The position numbers and the translations under genes are program-made. The notes under the pieces are model-generated. The model did no database searches, was not told the origin of the DNA, and saw nothing but the letters and a program-made list of their open reading frames with translations. Source: Calditrichales bacterium MX18-03 (GTDB lineage Bacteria; Bacillota; Clostridia; Lutisporales; Lutisporaceae). From it: a stretch of DNA of 64,000 nucleotides. The stretch covers positions 806,001-870,000 of the forward strand of contig JAJGRE010000001.1 of NCBI GenBank assembly GCA_021083345.1, written 5' to 3'. Positions 1-10,100 of the stretch are shown here, one piece after another (the stretch's first letter is position 1; each line of letters starts with the position of its first letter).

Positions 1-2554
1 CAGGGTTTATTACATTGGTAATAGTCCCTTGCGCATTAATTGAATATTGAACCTTATTCCCATTTTTATCAATCGGGTTTATGATCTTGGTTACATTTCC
101 CCTCCCATCAATTTCATACTCGGTCAGGTTCCCATTTCTATCCGCAATGTACTTGATGTCTCCATATTTGTTTTTTCCATGGTCATCATGATATACGGTA
201 TACGTGGATCTTCCTTCCGGGTCCTGCTCTCTTATCGTATACATTGACGAATCAAACCAGTATGTTGTGGTCCTGTTATTCAAGTCAGTCGCCGTTGTCT
301 TCCTATTGGTCATGTCGTAGGAGTAGTTTACCACCGCACCCAGTGAGTCGATCGCCTGAGACACCTTGTGCTGGTTTTCTCCCTCACTATGGTTGTAGGT
401 TATTTTTGCTACTCTCTTCTCATAATGGTCCTGTATTTCCGTTAAGAAGCCCCAGGTGTCATAGGTATACCGCATGATTCCACCCATGGCGTCGGTTACC
501 CGGATCAGTCTATCGTTGGAATCGTATTCATATCGGATGGTAATGCTCTCCGGTGCGGTTATGGTCTCAATCAAACCTTTTGCATTGTAATTGACGGTAA
601 ATACCCTGCCTACCGTATCCGTTATCATCTTAACTTTTCCGTCTGCCTCTACCTGTATGTTGACGGTATTGCCGTTCCGATCCTCCATTCTGGTAAGCCA
701 TTTATCGGTATTGAAATGGTACGTGTACTGGTCCTTTGTCGTCAAAGTGTAGGTATTGTCTGCATACTTGATAAATATGCTTCGATTATCCTCCGGCTTG
801 TACACGCCGCCTTCCAGCCTAAATCGCTGGGCTCCGCCTGAGGGCAAGGTAACCTCGACCACATCGGTTCCATAGACCCTGCCTTCAAACCCGAAGGTCC
901 AGCCCTGTCCCAAAGGCTTGCTCTTTTCATCCCTTGAGTTGTAAGTGCGGCTGATGTTGATCATGAAGCCGGGTGCCGGCACACTGAGATCGTTGACTGT
1001 AAAAGAGTAGTTGCCGGAGGCGGGATTGACACCGCCCTCGCCGTAATGAAGCTTTTCCTTGATCCTGGCAAGCTGATCCTGAGTATACCAGGTATCTTCG
1101 TTTCCGCCCTGCTGACCTGCAGGTACGGTGCCGGTATCATTGCCGGGGCCTGTATAGGTATCAGCAGCGGGTTTTACATTTGTGAGCACGGCATTGGCAT
1201 CTACACGACCTCCTGATGTGACTTTGCCCAGCAAATTGGTGCAAGGTACTACATTATCCTTTATTCTCTGCGCAATTTGCTCATAGTTCATTGTAGGGGA
1301 ATCGCTTTTCAAGAGAGCTGCTATGCCTGATACAAAGGGGGCTGATGCAGATGTCCCGGAGTAATAGTCATAGGTATTGTCCGGTGTTGTCGAAAGTATG
1401 TTAATTCCGGGCGCAGCCACATGTATCTTGTTTCCATAACTTGAGTACGGTGATATGACACCCATGCTGTCTATGGATGCTACCGACAGCACATTGGGTA
1501 TGTCAAAGCATGCCGGATAAACCGGGGAGATGGATACATCCGCACCACGGTTGCCTGCAGAGCATACGAAGAGGATTCCGCTATTGACCATTGTATCCTT
1601 CAAGGCGAAGTTGTTGTCCGTTCCTCCGAAGCTGCAGTTAATGATCTTGACACCCATACTCATTGCATATTCGATGGCATCAATGGCATCGCAGGTATAT
1701 CCCCAGTTCCCATTAATGAATTTTAGGGGCAGCAGCTTGATATTCGGTGCTACACCGGTTATCCCTTTATTGTTGGCATTTGCGGCGATGATACCGGCAG
1801 CGTGAGTGCCATGCAGATCCAGGGAACCGGAGTCATAGACCGTGTTGTCGGCATTGACAAAATCCCAGCCGTTAACATCATCCACATATCCGTTCCCGTC
1901 ATCATCAGTACTGTTTTTAGCTATTTCCCCCGGGTTCTCATATATCACATTCTCAAAGTCTTCATGCTCGATATCTATACCGGTATCCAGAACACCAACC
2001 AGGACTGTGTTAGAACCCTTTGTGATATCCCATGCGCTAACGGCATTGATATCAACTCCCGCTCTGCCTATGTGTCCTTCTACATCCTGCGCATTATTCT
2101 GAAGCCCCCACTGCTTGTCAAACTTCGGATCTAGTGGGAGTGCTTGGATTTCCAGCTTATAGTTTGGCTGCACGTATTCTATGTTGGGGTCCTTCCTTAG
2201 AGCCTCAATGGTCTTTGCGATATCATCGGACTCATCAATTTGGAGAATGTCGAGCTTGAACCGGCTGTATTTTTTCTTACTATCCAGCTTTCCAAGCTTC
2301 AGGGTTTGCTTCAGCTGCTTTCTTACATTGCTTTCGTTAACTCCTGCTTTAAATTTTACAATAAGCTCTGTTTTCTCACGCTTTTCGTATAAGGCTATCT
2401 GTTCTTTCTGGTGCTCGACCTTCTGTTCCTCTTTTTCGGGGTTCATTTTTCTTGCCGCACTGACCAGGTCGAGATTAGACTGTGAAAACATGATGCAGAA
2501 TATCATTAATATCGATATTACAATCTTTAACAGCATATGCGATTGTTTTTTCAT
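1..2554 (-). CDS. Secreted subtilase (S8) fused to RHS/YD-repeat shell, C-terminus beyond window
   Basis: The reading frame starts at ATG 2554-2552 behind an AAAGGGG ribosome site and runs off the left edge, giving about 851 residues. A short hydrophobic signal segment (about residues 7-25) is followed by an I9-like propeptide and then a subtilisin domain with the catalytic triad visible as DTGID, HGTHAAG and SGTSASAPF (about residues 165-430). The catalytic domain is followed by a DUF6531-like RHS entry module (GVNPASGNYSF) and YD-type repeats (RYEYDSNDRLIRVTDAMGG and similar). RHS shells in polymorphic toxins enclose a C-terminal toxin; here that end lies outside the window, so toxin activity is not shown. 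The protease may process the shell or act on the cell surface. It is the first of three neighbouring large secreted proteins on this strand. Confidence 0.9.
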   Translation of the reverse strand, partial: MKKQSHMLLKIVISILMIFCIMFSQSNLDLVSAARKMNPEKEEQKVEHQKEQIALYEKREKTELIVKFKAGVNESNVRKQLKQTLKLGKLDSKKKYSRFKLDILQIDESDDIAKTIEALRKDPNIEYVQPNYKLEIQALPLDPKFDKQWGLQNNAQDVEGHIGRAGVDINAVSAWDITKGSNTVLVGVLDTGIDIEHEDFENVIYENPGEIAKNSTDDDGNGYVDDVNGWDFVNADNTVYDSGSLDLHGTHAAGIIAANANNKGITGVAPNIKLLPLKFINGNWGYTCDAIDAIEYAMSMGVKIINCSFGGTDNNFALKDTMVNSGILFVCSAGNRGADVSISPVYPACFDIPNVLSVASIDSMGVISPYSSYGNKIHVAAPGINILSTTPDNTYDYYSGTSASAPFVSGIAALLKSDSPTMNYEQIAQRIKDNVVPCTNLLGKVTSGGRVDANAVLTNVKPAADTYTGPGNDTGTVPAGQQGGNEDTWYTQDQLARIKEKLHYGEGGVNPASGNYSFTVNDLSVPAPGFMINISRTYNSRDEKSKPLGQGWTFGFEGRVYGTDVVEVTLPSGGAQRFRLEGGVYKPEDNRSIFIKYADNTYTLTTKDQYTYHFNTDKWLTRMEDRNGNTVNIQVEADGKVKMITDTVGRVFTVNYNAKGLIETITAPESITIRYEYDSNDRLIRVTDAMGGIMRYTYDTWGFLTEIQDHYEKRVAKITYNHSEGENQHKVSQAIDSLGAVVNYSYDMTNRKTTATDLNNRTTTYWFDSSMYTIREQDPEGRSTYTVYHDDHGKNKYGDIKYIADRNGNLTEYEIDGRGNVTKIINPIDKNGNKVQYSINAQGTITNVINP

Positions 2555-2599
2555 TTTAATCCCCTTTCTTTAATAGTAGGATCTGAAAAAAGAGTATTG

Positions 2600-5500
2600 C
2601 TACCGAGTCTTGACATTAATGCTGGCTTGTCCATTAATCAGGGATCTGAACTTAATTGAATTCACGCTGCCGGACCAAAGTGAGCCCGGTTCAAGGGAAT
2701 CATCCGTTACAACAAATTCGATATTGCCGCTGCTGCATGCTGTTACTTGTATGCACTGAGATGAAATATCCATGACTGCTGTCTCAAGCTCCGGCGTGTT
2801 CGCACAAAGATCCACCAATTCAATCCTGCTTGGATCGTAGTTCAAAATATATTTGCGATTATATATCCGGTCCAGATCAATACCGGTTATGGCGAGGTTA
2901 AAAGTTTTGCCCTCTGCAGCATTTATTACGGCTGTTCGCTTGACTGTCTCCATTAAGAAGTCATTCATATAGTCTATAGGAACCGCACTGTAAGTAAGCT
3001 TTATTCCATCACCAAGCTGGCAATACGCGTTTTCACCGCATGCATACACGATTCCGTGTTTGTCTACGACAACAGTATGCTCAACACCGCCAGATATACT
3101 GCTGATATCTTCCAGTGAATCAATTTGAATCGGTGTACTACTGTTAGTTGTTGTCCCAACTCCCAATTGTCCATTTAAGTTGCGTCCCCAGGTCCATACT
3201 GTTCCATCGTTCTTTATGGCCTGGCAATGGTAATATCCTGATTCCACAGATGCAACATTATTGAGCCCATTTACCTGAACCGGCTTATTCTTATTCACCG
3301 TTGAGCCAATTCCCAGCTGCCCATAGTAGTTATATCCCCAAGCCCATACTGTCCCATCATTCCCCAAGGCAACGTTATGGTAATAGCTTGAAGCTACGGC
3401 AACTATATCATTGAGCCCGCTTACCTGCACAGGTGCATTTCTTAATGTATTTGTTCCGTCACCTAATTGTCCACTACCGTTGTATCCCCAGGCCCACACC
3501 GTCCCATCTGCCTTAACGGCTAAGCTATGGTAATATCCAGCTGCTATAGCGATTACGTTACTAAGCCCATCTATCTTCTCCGGTGTAGTTCTATTTATTG
3601 TAGTCCCGTTTCCTAGCTGGCCATAATTGTTATATCCCCAGACCCATACTGATCCGTCATCCTTCAATGCAACGCTGTGAGCATATCCTGCTGCTACTGC
3701 GACCACATCATCTAATCCTTCTATCTTTACCGGTGTGTTTTTGTTTGTCGTCGTACCATTCCCCAATTGGCCGTAATTATTGTAACCCCAGGCCCATACT
3801 GTTCCATCATTCTTTATTGCCATACTGTGTGCGTGACCTGCTGCTGTTGACATAACATTAGTCAATCCACTAACCTGCCTAGGTGTGTTCCGGGTTATCG
3901 ATGTTCCATCTCCTAATTGCCCATAGTTATTATGCCCCCAAGCCCACACCGTTCCGTCATTTTTTATGGCCAGGTTATGATTACCGCTTGCTTTTACCGT
4001 TAATATATTGCTTAGTCCGTTGACATGTTCCAGGTCATTTCTCTTTAGCTCACAACCGTCCCCCAGTTGGCCGTAGTTGTTATAACCCCAAGTCCATACT
4101 GTCCCGTCTTCTTTCATTGCTATACTGTGGTATCCGCCTGCAGCAGCTACATTGTATACTCCGTTTATCTGGATTGGTGAGGTTTTGTTTGTCGTATTCC
4201 CATTTCCCAACTGCCCATAGCTATTACTTCCCCATACCCATAGTGTTCCATCAGCCTTTAACACGACATTATGGTAATATCCCGTTTCTAATGCTGCTAC
4301 GTTGCTCATTCCATTTACCTGCACGGCTGTGCTTTTATTGGTTGAGGACCCGTTACCCAACTGCCCGCTGGTATTTTGTCCCCAAGCCCAAAGCGTTCCA
4401 TCATTCTTTATCACTATACTATAGTAAGCCCCTGCTTCTACTGCCATAGCATTACTCTGTCCGCTTACTTGTACCGGTGTACTGCTACTTGTTGTTGTTC
4501 CATTCCCTAACTGCCCATAACCGTTATATCCCCAGGACCATATCGTTCCGTCATTTTTTACGGCAAGGCAATGGCTGTATCCTGCTGCTATAGCAACTAC
4601 ATTATTAAGCCCTATTATTTGTGCTGGTGCATATCTATTTGTGGTTGTTCCATCTCCCAATTGTCCATAATTGTTATATCCCCAGGACCATACCGTCCCG
4701 TCGCTTTTTAATGCTATACTATGGGCATATCCTGCCTTAACTGCTACAACATTGCTCAAACCACTTATTTGCACCGGTGCATTTTTACTTGTGGTGGACC
4801 CGATTCCCAGCTGTCCGTAATTGTTGTATCCCCAGGCCCATACTGTTCCATCCTCTTTTATGGCGAAACTATGGTTTTCACCTGCCGCTAATGCCGCGAC
4901 ATGATTCATGCCACTTATCTGAACAGGCATGCTCTTACTGATCCATGTCCCGTCTCCCAACTGCCCATAATTGTTGTAGCCCCAGGCCCATACCGTTCCA
5001 TCTTCTTTTTGATACAGATTGTGGTATACGCCGGCAGTTATCTTGGTCGTTTGCGTTTCTCCAATTTCAAGCAGTGTGAAGCTTTCCGGTATCGCTGTCT
5101 CTATGCGCTCTTGTTGGGAAGGGACCAAAGGTATTCGAATTATATCTGTGATGACTGTATTCTTTAAGGCACTCTCGCAATTAATCTTGCTGCCGTTGCT
5201 TACCTTGCCGGCCAGGCTGGAAAACCGGTCTGTACACTCAACTATCCGCTGCTTTATTTTATCTAGGCTTAACAACGGTTCCATTCCCATAAGCAAAGCT
5301 GCTTCAGCCGATACGTATGCATTTGCCATTGAGGTCCCGCTGCTATAGCCATATTGGTTATCCGGAAGCGTGCTATAGATTTCTTCTCCCGGTGCTGCCA
5401 CATCTACCGATTCATCCCCATAGTTCGAGAAGGCGGATAGAAGTCCGTCCTTGTTTATGGATGAAACCGATATGATGTTTTCACTTTCAATGGCTGCCGG

Positions 5501-7132
5501 GTATATCGGCGTTTCACCCAAGTCTGCCGAATTATTACCGGCGGCACAGACAAAAAGCATGTCCGAATTCTTTATGGCTTCCTCTAATGCCCGATTCTCC
5601 CCACCGGAGCCGAAGCTGCAATTTACAATTTTGACACCCATTTCTTCGGCATATTGGATTGCTTCAATAATGTCACTGGTGAATGCCTCGCCGTCCTTAA
5701 AAACCTTCAGTACCATGACCTTGGCCTTTGGTGCGGTACCGACGATGCCTATTTCATTATCCTTTGCAGCCGCTATGATCCCTGCTATGCCGGTACCATG
5801 GAATTCCTGCTCCTGCTGTTCTTCATCATAGACGTTATTATCACTGCCTGCGAAGTTCCAGCCGCGCGTATCATCAATATATCCGTTGCCGTCATCATCC
5901 ACACCGTTTTCTGGTATTTCTGCGGTATTGCTCCAGATATTATCCGTAAGATCCTCATGGGTATAGTCGATACCGGTATCAATAACCGCTATGGTAACGC
6001 CTTCCCCTTGTGAAATTTCCCATGCAGCTTCCGCATTAATATTCAGCTTATCTTTGTAATCATTGTACACACTTGCCGCAACAGTTTGCGTTTGTTCTTC
6101 CGGTACGGCTTCGCCTTGCACAACGATAGTTTCTGCTGTGCCAAGTAAACGCATCAGCTCATCAAGCTCATGGGGCATTACCGGTCTTGCAAGTACACCT
6201 TCTACCTCTTCAAGGGTAAGCTCCGGAAGTTCCTTCAACTTATCAAGCTCTTCACGTGTAACGGACATCTGTGCCATGGCCTGTTCTTCCGGATCGATAG
6301 GTGCAGCATCTGACGCCTCTTCTTCTGTTTCTTTCGCGTCTACGTCTGACTCGATAGCCTCCGCCTGCCCTTCCGGATTGTTTTGGGCACTAGTCCTATG
6401 CAATGCCCACTGCTTGTCATAATGTGGATCATGGCTGGTTAATGTCATGATATTGTCAGCTTGTATGTATTCCACGCTGCTGTCTGCTATTTCTTCCTCC
6501 AATTCTTCCAGCAGTTCTTCTTCAGTCATGTCCGTTTCAATTTCCAGTATTTCATACTGCGACTTCAGCTTCTTTTTCTCTTTTATTGCTTTTATTTTAT
6601 CTGCATGCTTTTCTTTCAGGTGCTTTTTTATATCAAATTGCTTAGCCTTGAGCTTTTCGTTGTCGTACTCCACATCAGAGTACTTCACAATTAGCCTCTT
6701 TACATTTTCTCCTATAGATCCAATCGTTTCTTGCGGTATCTCGACGATGGGTCCTTCTCCATACACAGCTTCAGGCACTGAGATAATGTCTGTATTCTGT
6801 TCAGCCTGACCTTCGTACACCTCTTGTCCCACCGTTTCTGCTTCAGGCTCAATTATGACTTCTATACTGTCTGTGCCCTCTGACAGTGCATCCTCGCTGA
6901 TTTGATTCCTCTGTTCATTCCCTGGTTGAACATCAGTCAGTGTGTCCGTTTGTTCGCCTTGGGCTGCACCAGTATCTTCTATCAATTGCTGGGTTTCTCC
7001 AGCAACGGATTCCTGCCGAGTTCTCATTGGTTCCGGCTGAACTCCTATTGTATCAACCTGTGCGGATACTATGGTAAAAACAATTGTCAACGCCAGTAAT
7101 AACGCTGTCCATTTTCTCATTTTTATCTTCAA
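2600..7132 (-). CDS. Secreted subtilase (S8) with RCC1 repeat propeller and cohesin-like C-terminal module
   Basis: A protein of 1510 residues. The start is TTG 7132-7130, because AAGGAGG lies 7 nt upstream; the first ATG is too far away. It has a signal segment (MRKWTALLLALTIVFTIVSA), an acidic linker, an I9-like propeptide and a subtilisin domain with DTGID, HGTGIAG and GTSMANA triad motifs (about residues 370-660). About thirteen complete 50-residue RCC1 repeats plus one degenerate repeat follow (motif WAWGYNNYGQLGDGT), enough for two seven-bladed propellers. The last about 110 residues (LVDLC, WSG, INVKTR) resemble a cohesin-like beta-sandwich and match the end of the next protein. A catalytic domain carrying a binding propeller suggests an extracellular protease directed to a partner; the target is unknown. 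The spacing to the preceding gene on this strand (about 67 nt) fits co-transcription. Confidence 0.92.
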   Translation of the reverse strand: MKIKMRKWTALLLALTIVFTIVSAQVDTIGVQPEPMRTRQESVAGETQQLIEDTGAAQGEQTDTLTDVQPGNEQRNQISEDALSEGTDSIEVIIEPEAETVGQEVYEGQAEQNTDIISVPEAVYGEGPIVEIPQETIGSIGENVKRLIVKYSDVEYDNEKLKAKQFDIKKHLKEKHADKIKAIKEKKKLKSQYEILEIETDMTEEELLEELEEEIADSSVEYIQADNIMTLTSHDPHYDKQWALHRTSAQNNPEGQAEAIESDVDAKETEEEASDAAPIDPEEQAMAQMSVTREELDKLKELPELTLEEVEGVLARPVMPHELDELMRLLGTAETIVVQGEAVPEEQTQTVAASVYNDYKDKLNINAEAAWEISQGEGVTIAVIDTGIDYTHEDLTDNIWSNTAEIPENGVDDDGNGYIDDTRGWNFAGSDNNVYDEEQQEQEFHGTGIAGIIAAAKDNEIGIVGTAPKAKVMVLKVFKDGEAFTSDIIEAIQYAEEMGVKIVNCSFGSGGENRALEEAIKNSDMLFVCAAGNNSADLGETPIYPAAIESENIISVSSINKDGLLSAFSNYGDESVDVAAPGEEIYSTLPDNQYGYSSGTSMANAYVSAEAALLMGMEPLLSLDKIKQRIVECTDRFSSLAGKVSNGSKINCESALKNTVITDIIRIPLVPSQQERIETAIPESFTLLEIGETQTTKITAGVYHNLYQKEDGTVWAWGYNNYGQLGDGTWISKSMPVQISGMNHVAALAAGENHSFAIKEDGTVWAWGYNNYGQLGIGSTTSKNAPVQISGLSNVVAVKAGYAHSIALKSDGTVWSWGYNNYGQLGDGTTTNRYAPAQIIGLNNVVAIAAGYSHCLAVKNDGTIWSWGYNGYGQLGNGTTTSSSTPVQVSGQSNAMAVEAGAYYSIVIKNDGTLWAWGQNTSGQLGNGSSTNKSTAVQVNGMSNVAALETGYYHNVVLKADGTLWVWGSNSYGQLGNGNTTNKTSPIQINGVYNVAAAGGYHSIAMKEDGTVWTWGYNNYGQLGDGCELKRNDLEHVNGLSNILTVKASGNHNLAIKNDGTVWAWGHNNYGQLGDGTSITRNTPRQVSGLTNVMSTAAGHAHSMAIKNDGTVWAWGYNNYGQLGNGTTTNKNTPVKIEGLDDVVAVAAGYAHSVALKDDGSVWVWGYNNYGQLGNGTTINRTTPEKIDGLSNVIAIAAGYYHSLAVKADGTVWAWGYNGSGQLGDGTNTLRNAPVQVSGLNDIVAVASSYYHNVALGNDGTVWAWGYNYYGQLGIGSTVNKNKPVQVNGLNNVASVESGYYHCQAIKNDGTVWTWGRNLNGQLGVGTTTNSSTPIQIDSLEDISSISGGVEHTVVVDKHGIVYACGENAYCQLGDGIKLTYSAVPIDYMNDFLMETVKRTAVINAAEGKTFNLAITGIDLDRIYNRKYILNYDPSRIELVDLCANTPELETAVMDISSQCIQVTACSSGNIEFVVTDDSLEPGSLWSGSVNSIKFRSLINGQASINVKTR
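2990..5035 (-). repeat. Coding tandem array of about 14 RCC1 repeats (150-bp period)
   Basis: The DNA repeats every 150 bp with variants of the codons for W-W-G-N-GQLG-G-T, for example near 3310, 3460, 3610, 3760 and 3910. Each unit encodes one propeller blade. The repeats differ at many third positions, so the array is old rather than a recent amplification. Confidence 0.85.
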
Positions 7133-7199
7133 GGTTTTGCCTCCTTCCAAATACCAAGATATTGTGCTGTCTATATATTCAATTTCTTATCGTTTTTCG

Positions 7200-10100
7200 T
7201 TAATTCATGGTATATTTAATGGTCGCTTGCCCGTCACGGCTAGCTTTCAACTTAATGCTGTTTGTGATCCCAGACCATATCTGGAATGGCTCTGCAGCGC
7301 TTGTCTTGGTAAACACGATCTTCCCCGGTTCATAATGGGTTATCTTGATATTTGTACCGGTTATGCTGAAGGCAGTCGTGTTTTTTTCAGGCAGGTCAGG
7401 TTGAGGTGTCAGTGCACAAAGATCCAGCACCTCAAAATCATCTGTGCCATAGCTTACTGTGAAGCTGCATTTCTCTAATTCCTGTATGTTTGCACCACTC
7501 AGTATCAGGTTGAACTCATCCCCGGCTACACAATTTATCTGGAATTCTTTGACCGAACTTACGGTATTCTTGCTCTCTAATTTGCTCCACTCGCTATACC
7601 CACCCAGGTTCTTTGATCTGACCCGGTAGGTATGAGCTGTGTCCGGTGACAGGTTGTTATGCAGATAACTCGTTCCTGTCCCGTTATCCAGTACAATACC
7701 GTCTACTTCGATTTCATAGCCCTCTGCACCACTTATCTGATCCCATGATACTAAAATGGAGGTCATGCCGGCCGATATTGAAGCAATAGTCGGAGCTGCC
7801 GGTTTTTCCGATATGGTTATTAGCGTTAACAGGCTGCTCCAGTCCCCCTTGACACTGCCATCCGCCGTCCTGACCCTATAGCTATGCTGGCTTCCCGGCA
7901 ATAGACTTTGGTGCAGGTATGATGTTCCTACTATGTTTTCTATGACGGTGCCATCTGCCTCCACATCATATCCCACTGCATCTTCGATGCTGCTCCACAG
8001 GACAGTCACGGTGTTCTTTTTGGCGATGCCGAACACGGCCGGCGCACTTAATCCGTTCACTTGCGTGGACTTGGTCAGTACCGGACTCCAGTTGCTTGTT
8101 CCATCCTGATTCTTGGCTCTTACCCGCAGCCTGTGCTGTGTCCCCGGTATCAGTCCAACCACCGTATGGCCTATTCCTGTTATATCAGGCAATAAGGCTC
8201 CGTCAATCTCCAGATCATAGGCAGCCGCGCCAATAACACTGTCCCATACTGCTGTAATGGTAGTATCCGATGATGACGCTGTGAGGTTCTTTGGTGATGC
8301 AAGCATGTAGGTGGATAGGGTCAGCAGTTCGCTCCATTCACTGGTTTCACTTGCACTCCGTGCCCTTACCCGGTATGTATGGTTTGCATTGATTCCCAGA
8401 TCGTTTTTGATGCTGATATGGACGCAAGAGGTGTCTGCTCCGTTATCTATCGCTATCCCATCTATCTCTACGTCATAGCCTACTGCATCGGTTACTGCAT
8501 CCCAGCTTAATGATACGGATGTATCTTCGGCATTTGCCTTGATGTTTGCCGGCACACCGAATCCATCGGTTAGTGTTGCTATAACTAGCATAGCGCTCCA
8601 GTCTGATATGGTACTGCTCTTTTTCGCCCTTACCCTGTACGTATGCTCTGTTCCCGGCTGAAGGCTGTTATGTGTATAGCTGGTGTTCATGTTATTGTCT
8701 ATCCTGACGCCATTCACTTCTACCTCATAACCAGATGCGCCATTTACAGGATCCCAGCTTAGAGTTATCTGATTCTTGGCTGGTGTTGCCTTTACATTTG
8801 TCGGCACAGGGGTAGAGTCTAACAGTGTTACCACTGTTACAGCATTGCTCCAATCGCTCTTTCCTCCGGCATTGACGCCCTTTACCCTGTAGGTATGGCT
8901 TGTCCCCGGTGTGAGACTGGTATGCGTATAGCTGGTTTTAGGCCCATTTCCCACTTGCAGTCCATCAACTTCTATCTCATATCCCGTTGCTCTCTCTGCA
9001 TTGCTCCATGTAACGGTTACCGTTGTGCTCAACGGTACTGCTTGCAGGTTTCCCGGTACTTCCGGCAAACTTGGCAATGTGGATTTGGATATCAGCGTGC
9101 TCCAGTTTCCAATCCCCCCTCCGTTCTTCCCTCTGATACGGTAGGTATGGGGTGTACCAGGTGCCAGAGCTGTATGGGTGTATGTCGTGCTTGTTCCTGT
9201 ATTGATTATGCTTCCATCAGCTTCGATATCGTATCCGGTTGCTGTAGAAGCTATATCCCATGATACTGTTATGGTTTTATCTGTAGCCGTTGCTATTATA
9301 TTCGCCGGTGATGCCGGTGGAGACATAAGCGTTGTTCCGCTGACTGCCGACTGCAATGCAGTCTCAACACCATCACCGTTTCTAGCCTTGACCTCGAAGG
9401 TATATACTGATAGAGGGTTAAGCCCTCTTACCGTTATTTTCTTGTCAGTTGGCACAATCCATACAGGAGATGTTGTCAACGTACCTTCCGGTGTTACATA
9501 TTGACTGCCGTTGACGATTACTTGGTATTGTGTTGATGCGGGGTTATTCTCACTCATGGATACATCTAGTGTTGATGAGGTTGCATTGCTGACTGCAACT
9601 TGCGGAACAATGGCCTGTGTATAGATACTCTCGGATCTGGTTTCTATGTGACCTACGGCATCTCTCGCTTCAAAAGTCGCTGTATATTGGGTGTCAGGCG
9701 ACAGTGAGTACTCTGTATTCGATGTTGCTGCCAGCCATGAGGTAGGACTGTATCCTGACACGGTGTACCGGTATGGGCTTGGGTCAGGGCCGGCTACCGC
9801 ATCTGCAGCTGTTCCCGATATGGTAATACTGCTGGTTGTTGAAGTAAATGATACCGTGCCTAATTCAGGCTTGGTTTTGTCTACCTTGAAGGGGATTGTT
9901 GTAACTGTAGATGATAACCCCCTATTATCTTCACTCCACACATTCAGGTAATGGCTTCCTTCTGAAAGACTGCCGACACTAATACTTGTTGTGGTAAAAC
10001 TGCCGCTTGTTGGTACAGTACCAGTTACCGTTTGCGTTGTACCGCCGTCAATGTTATATTTCGTGGTAATGATGTCTCCAGCATTCGGGTCGGTGACTGT

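Noticed and set aside
2990-5035. Regular 150-bp repeats resembling a CRISPR or satellite array
   Set aside because: The units encode RCC1 blades in one continuous frame and vary as coding sequence does.
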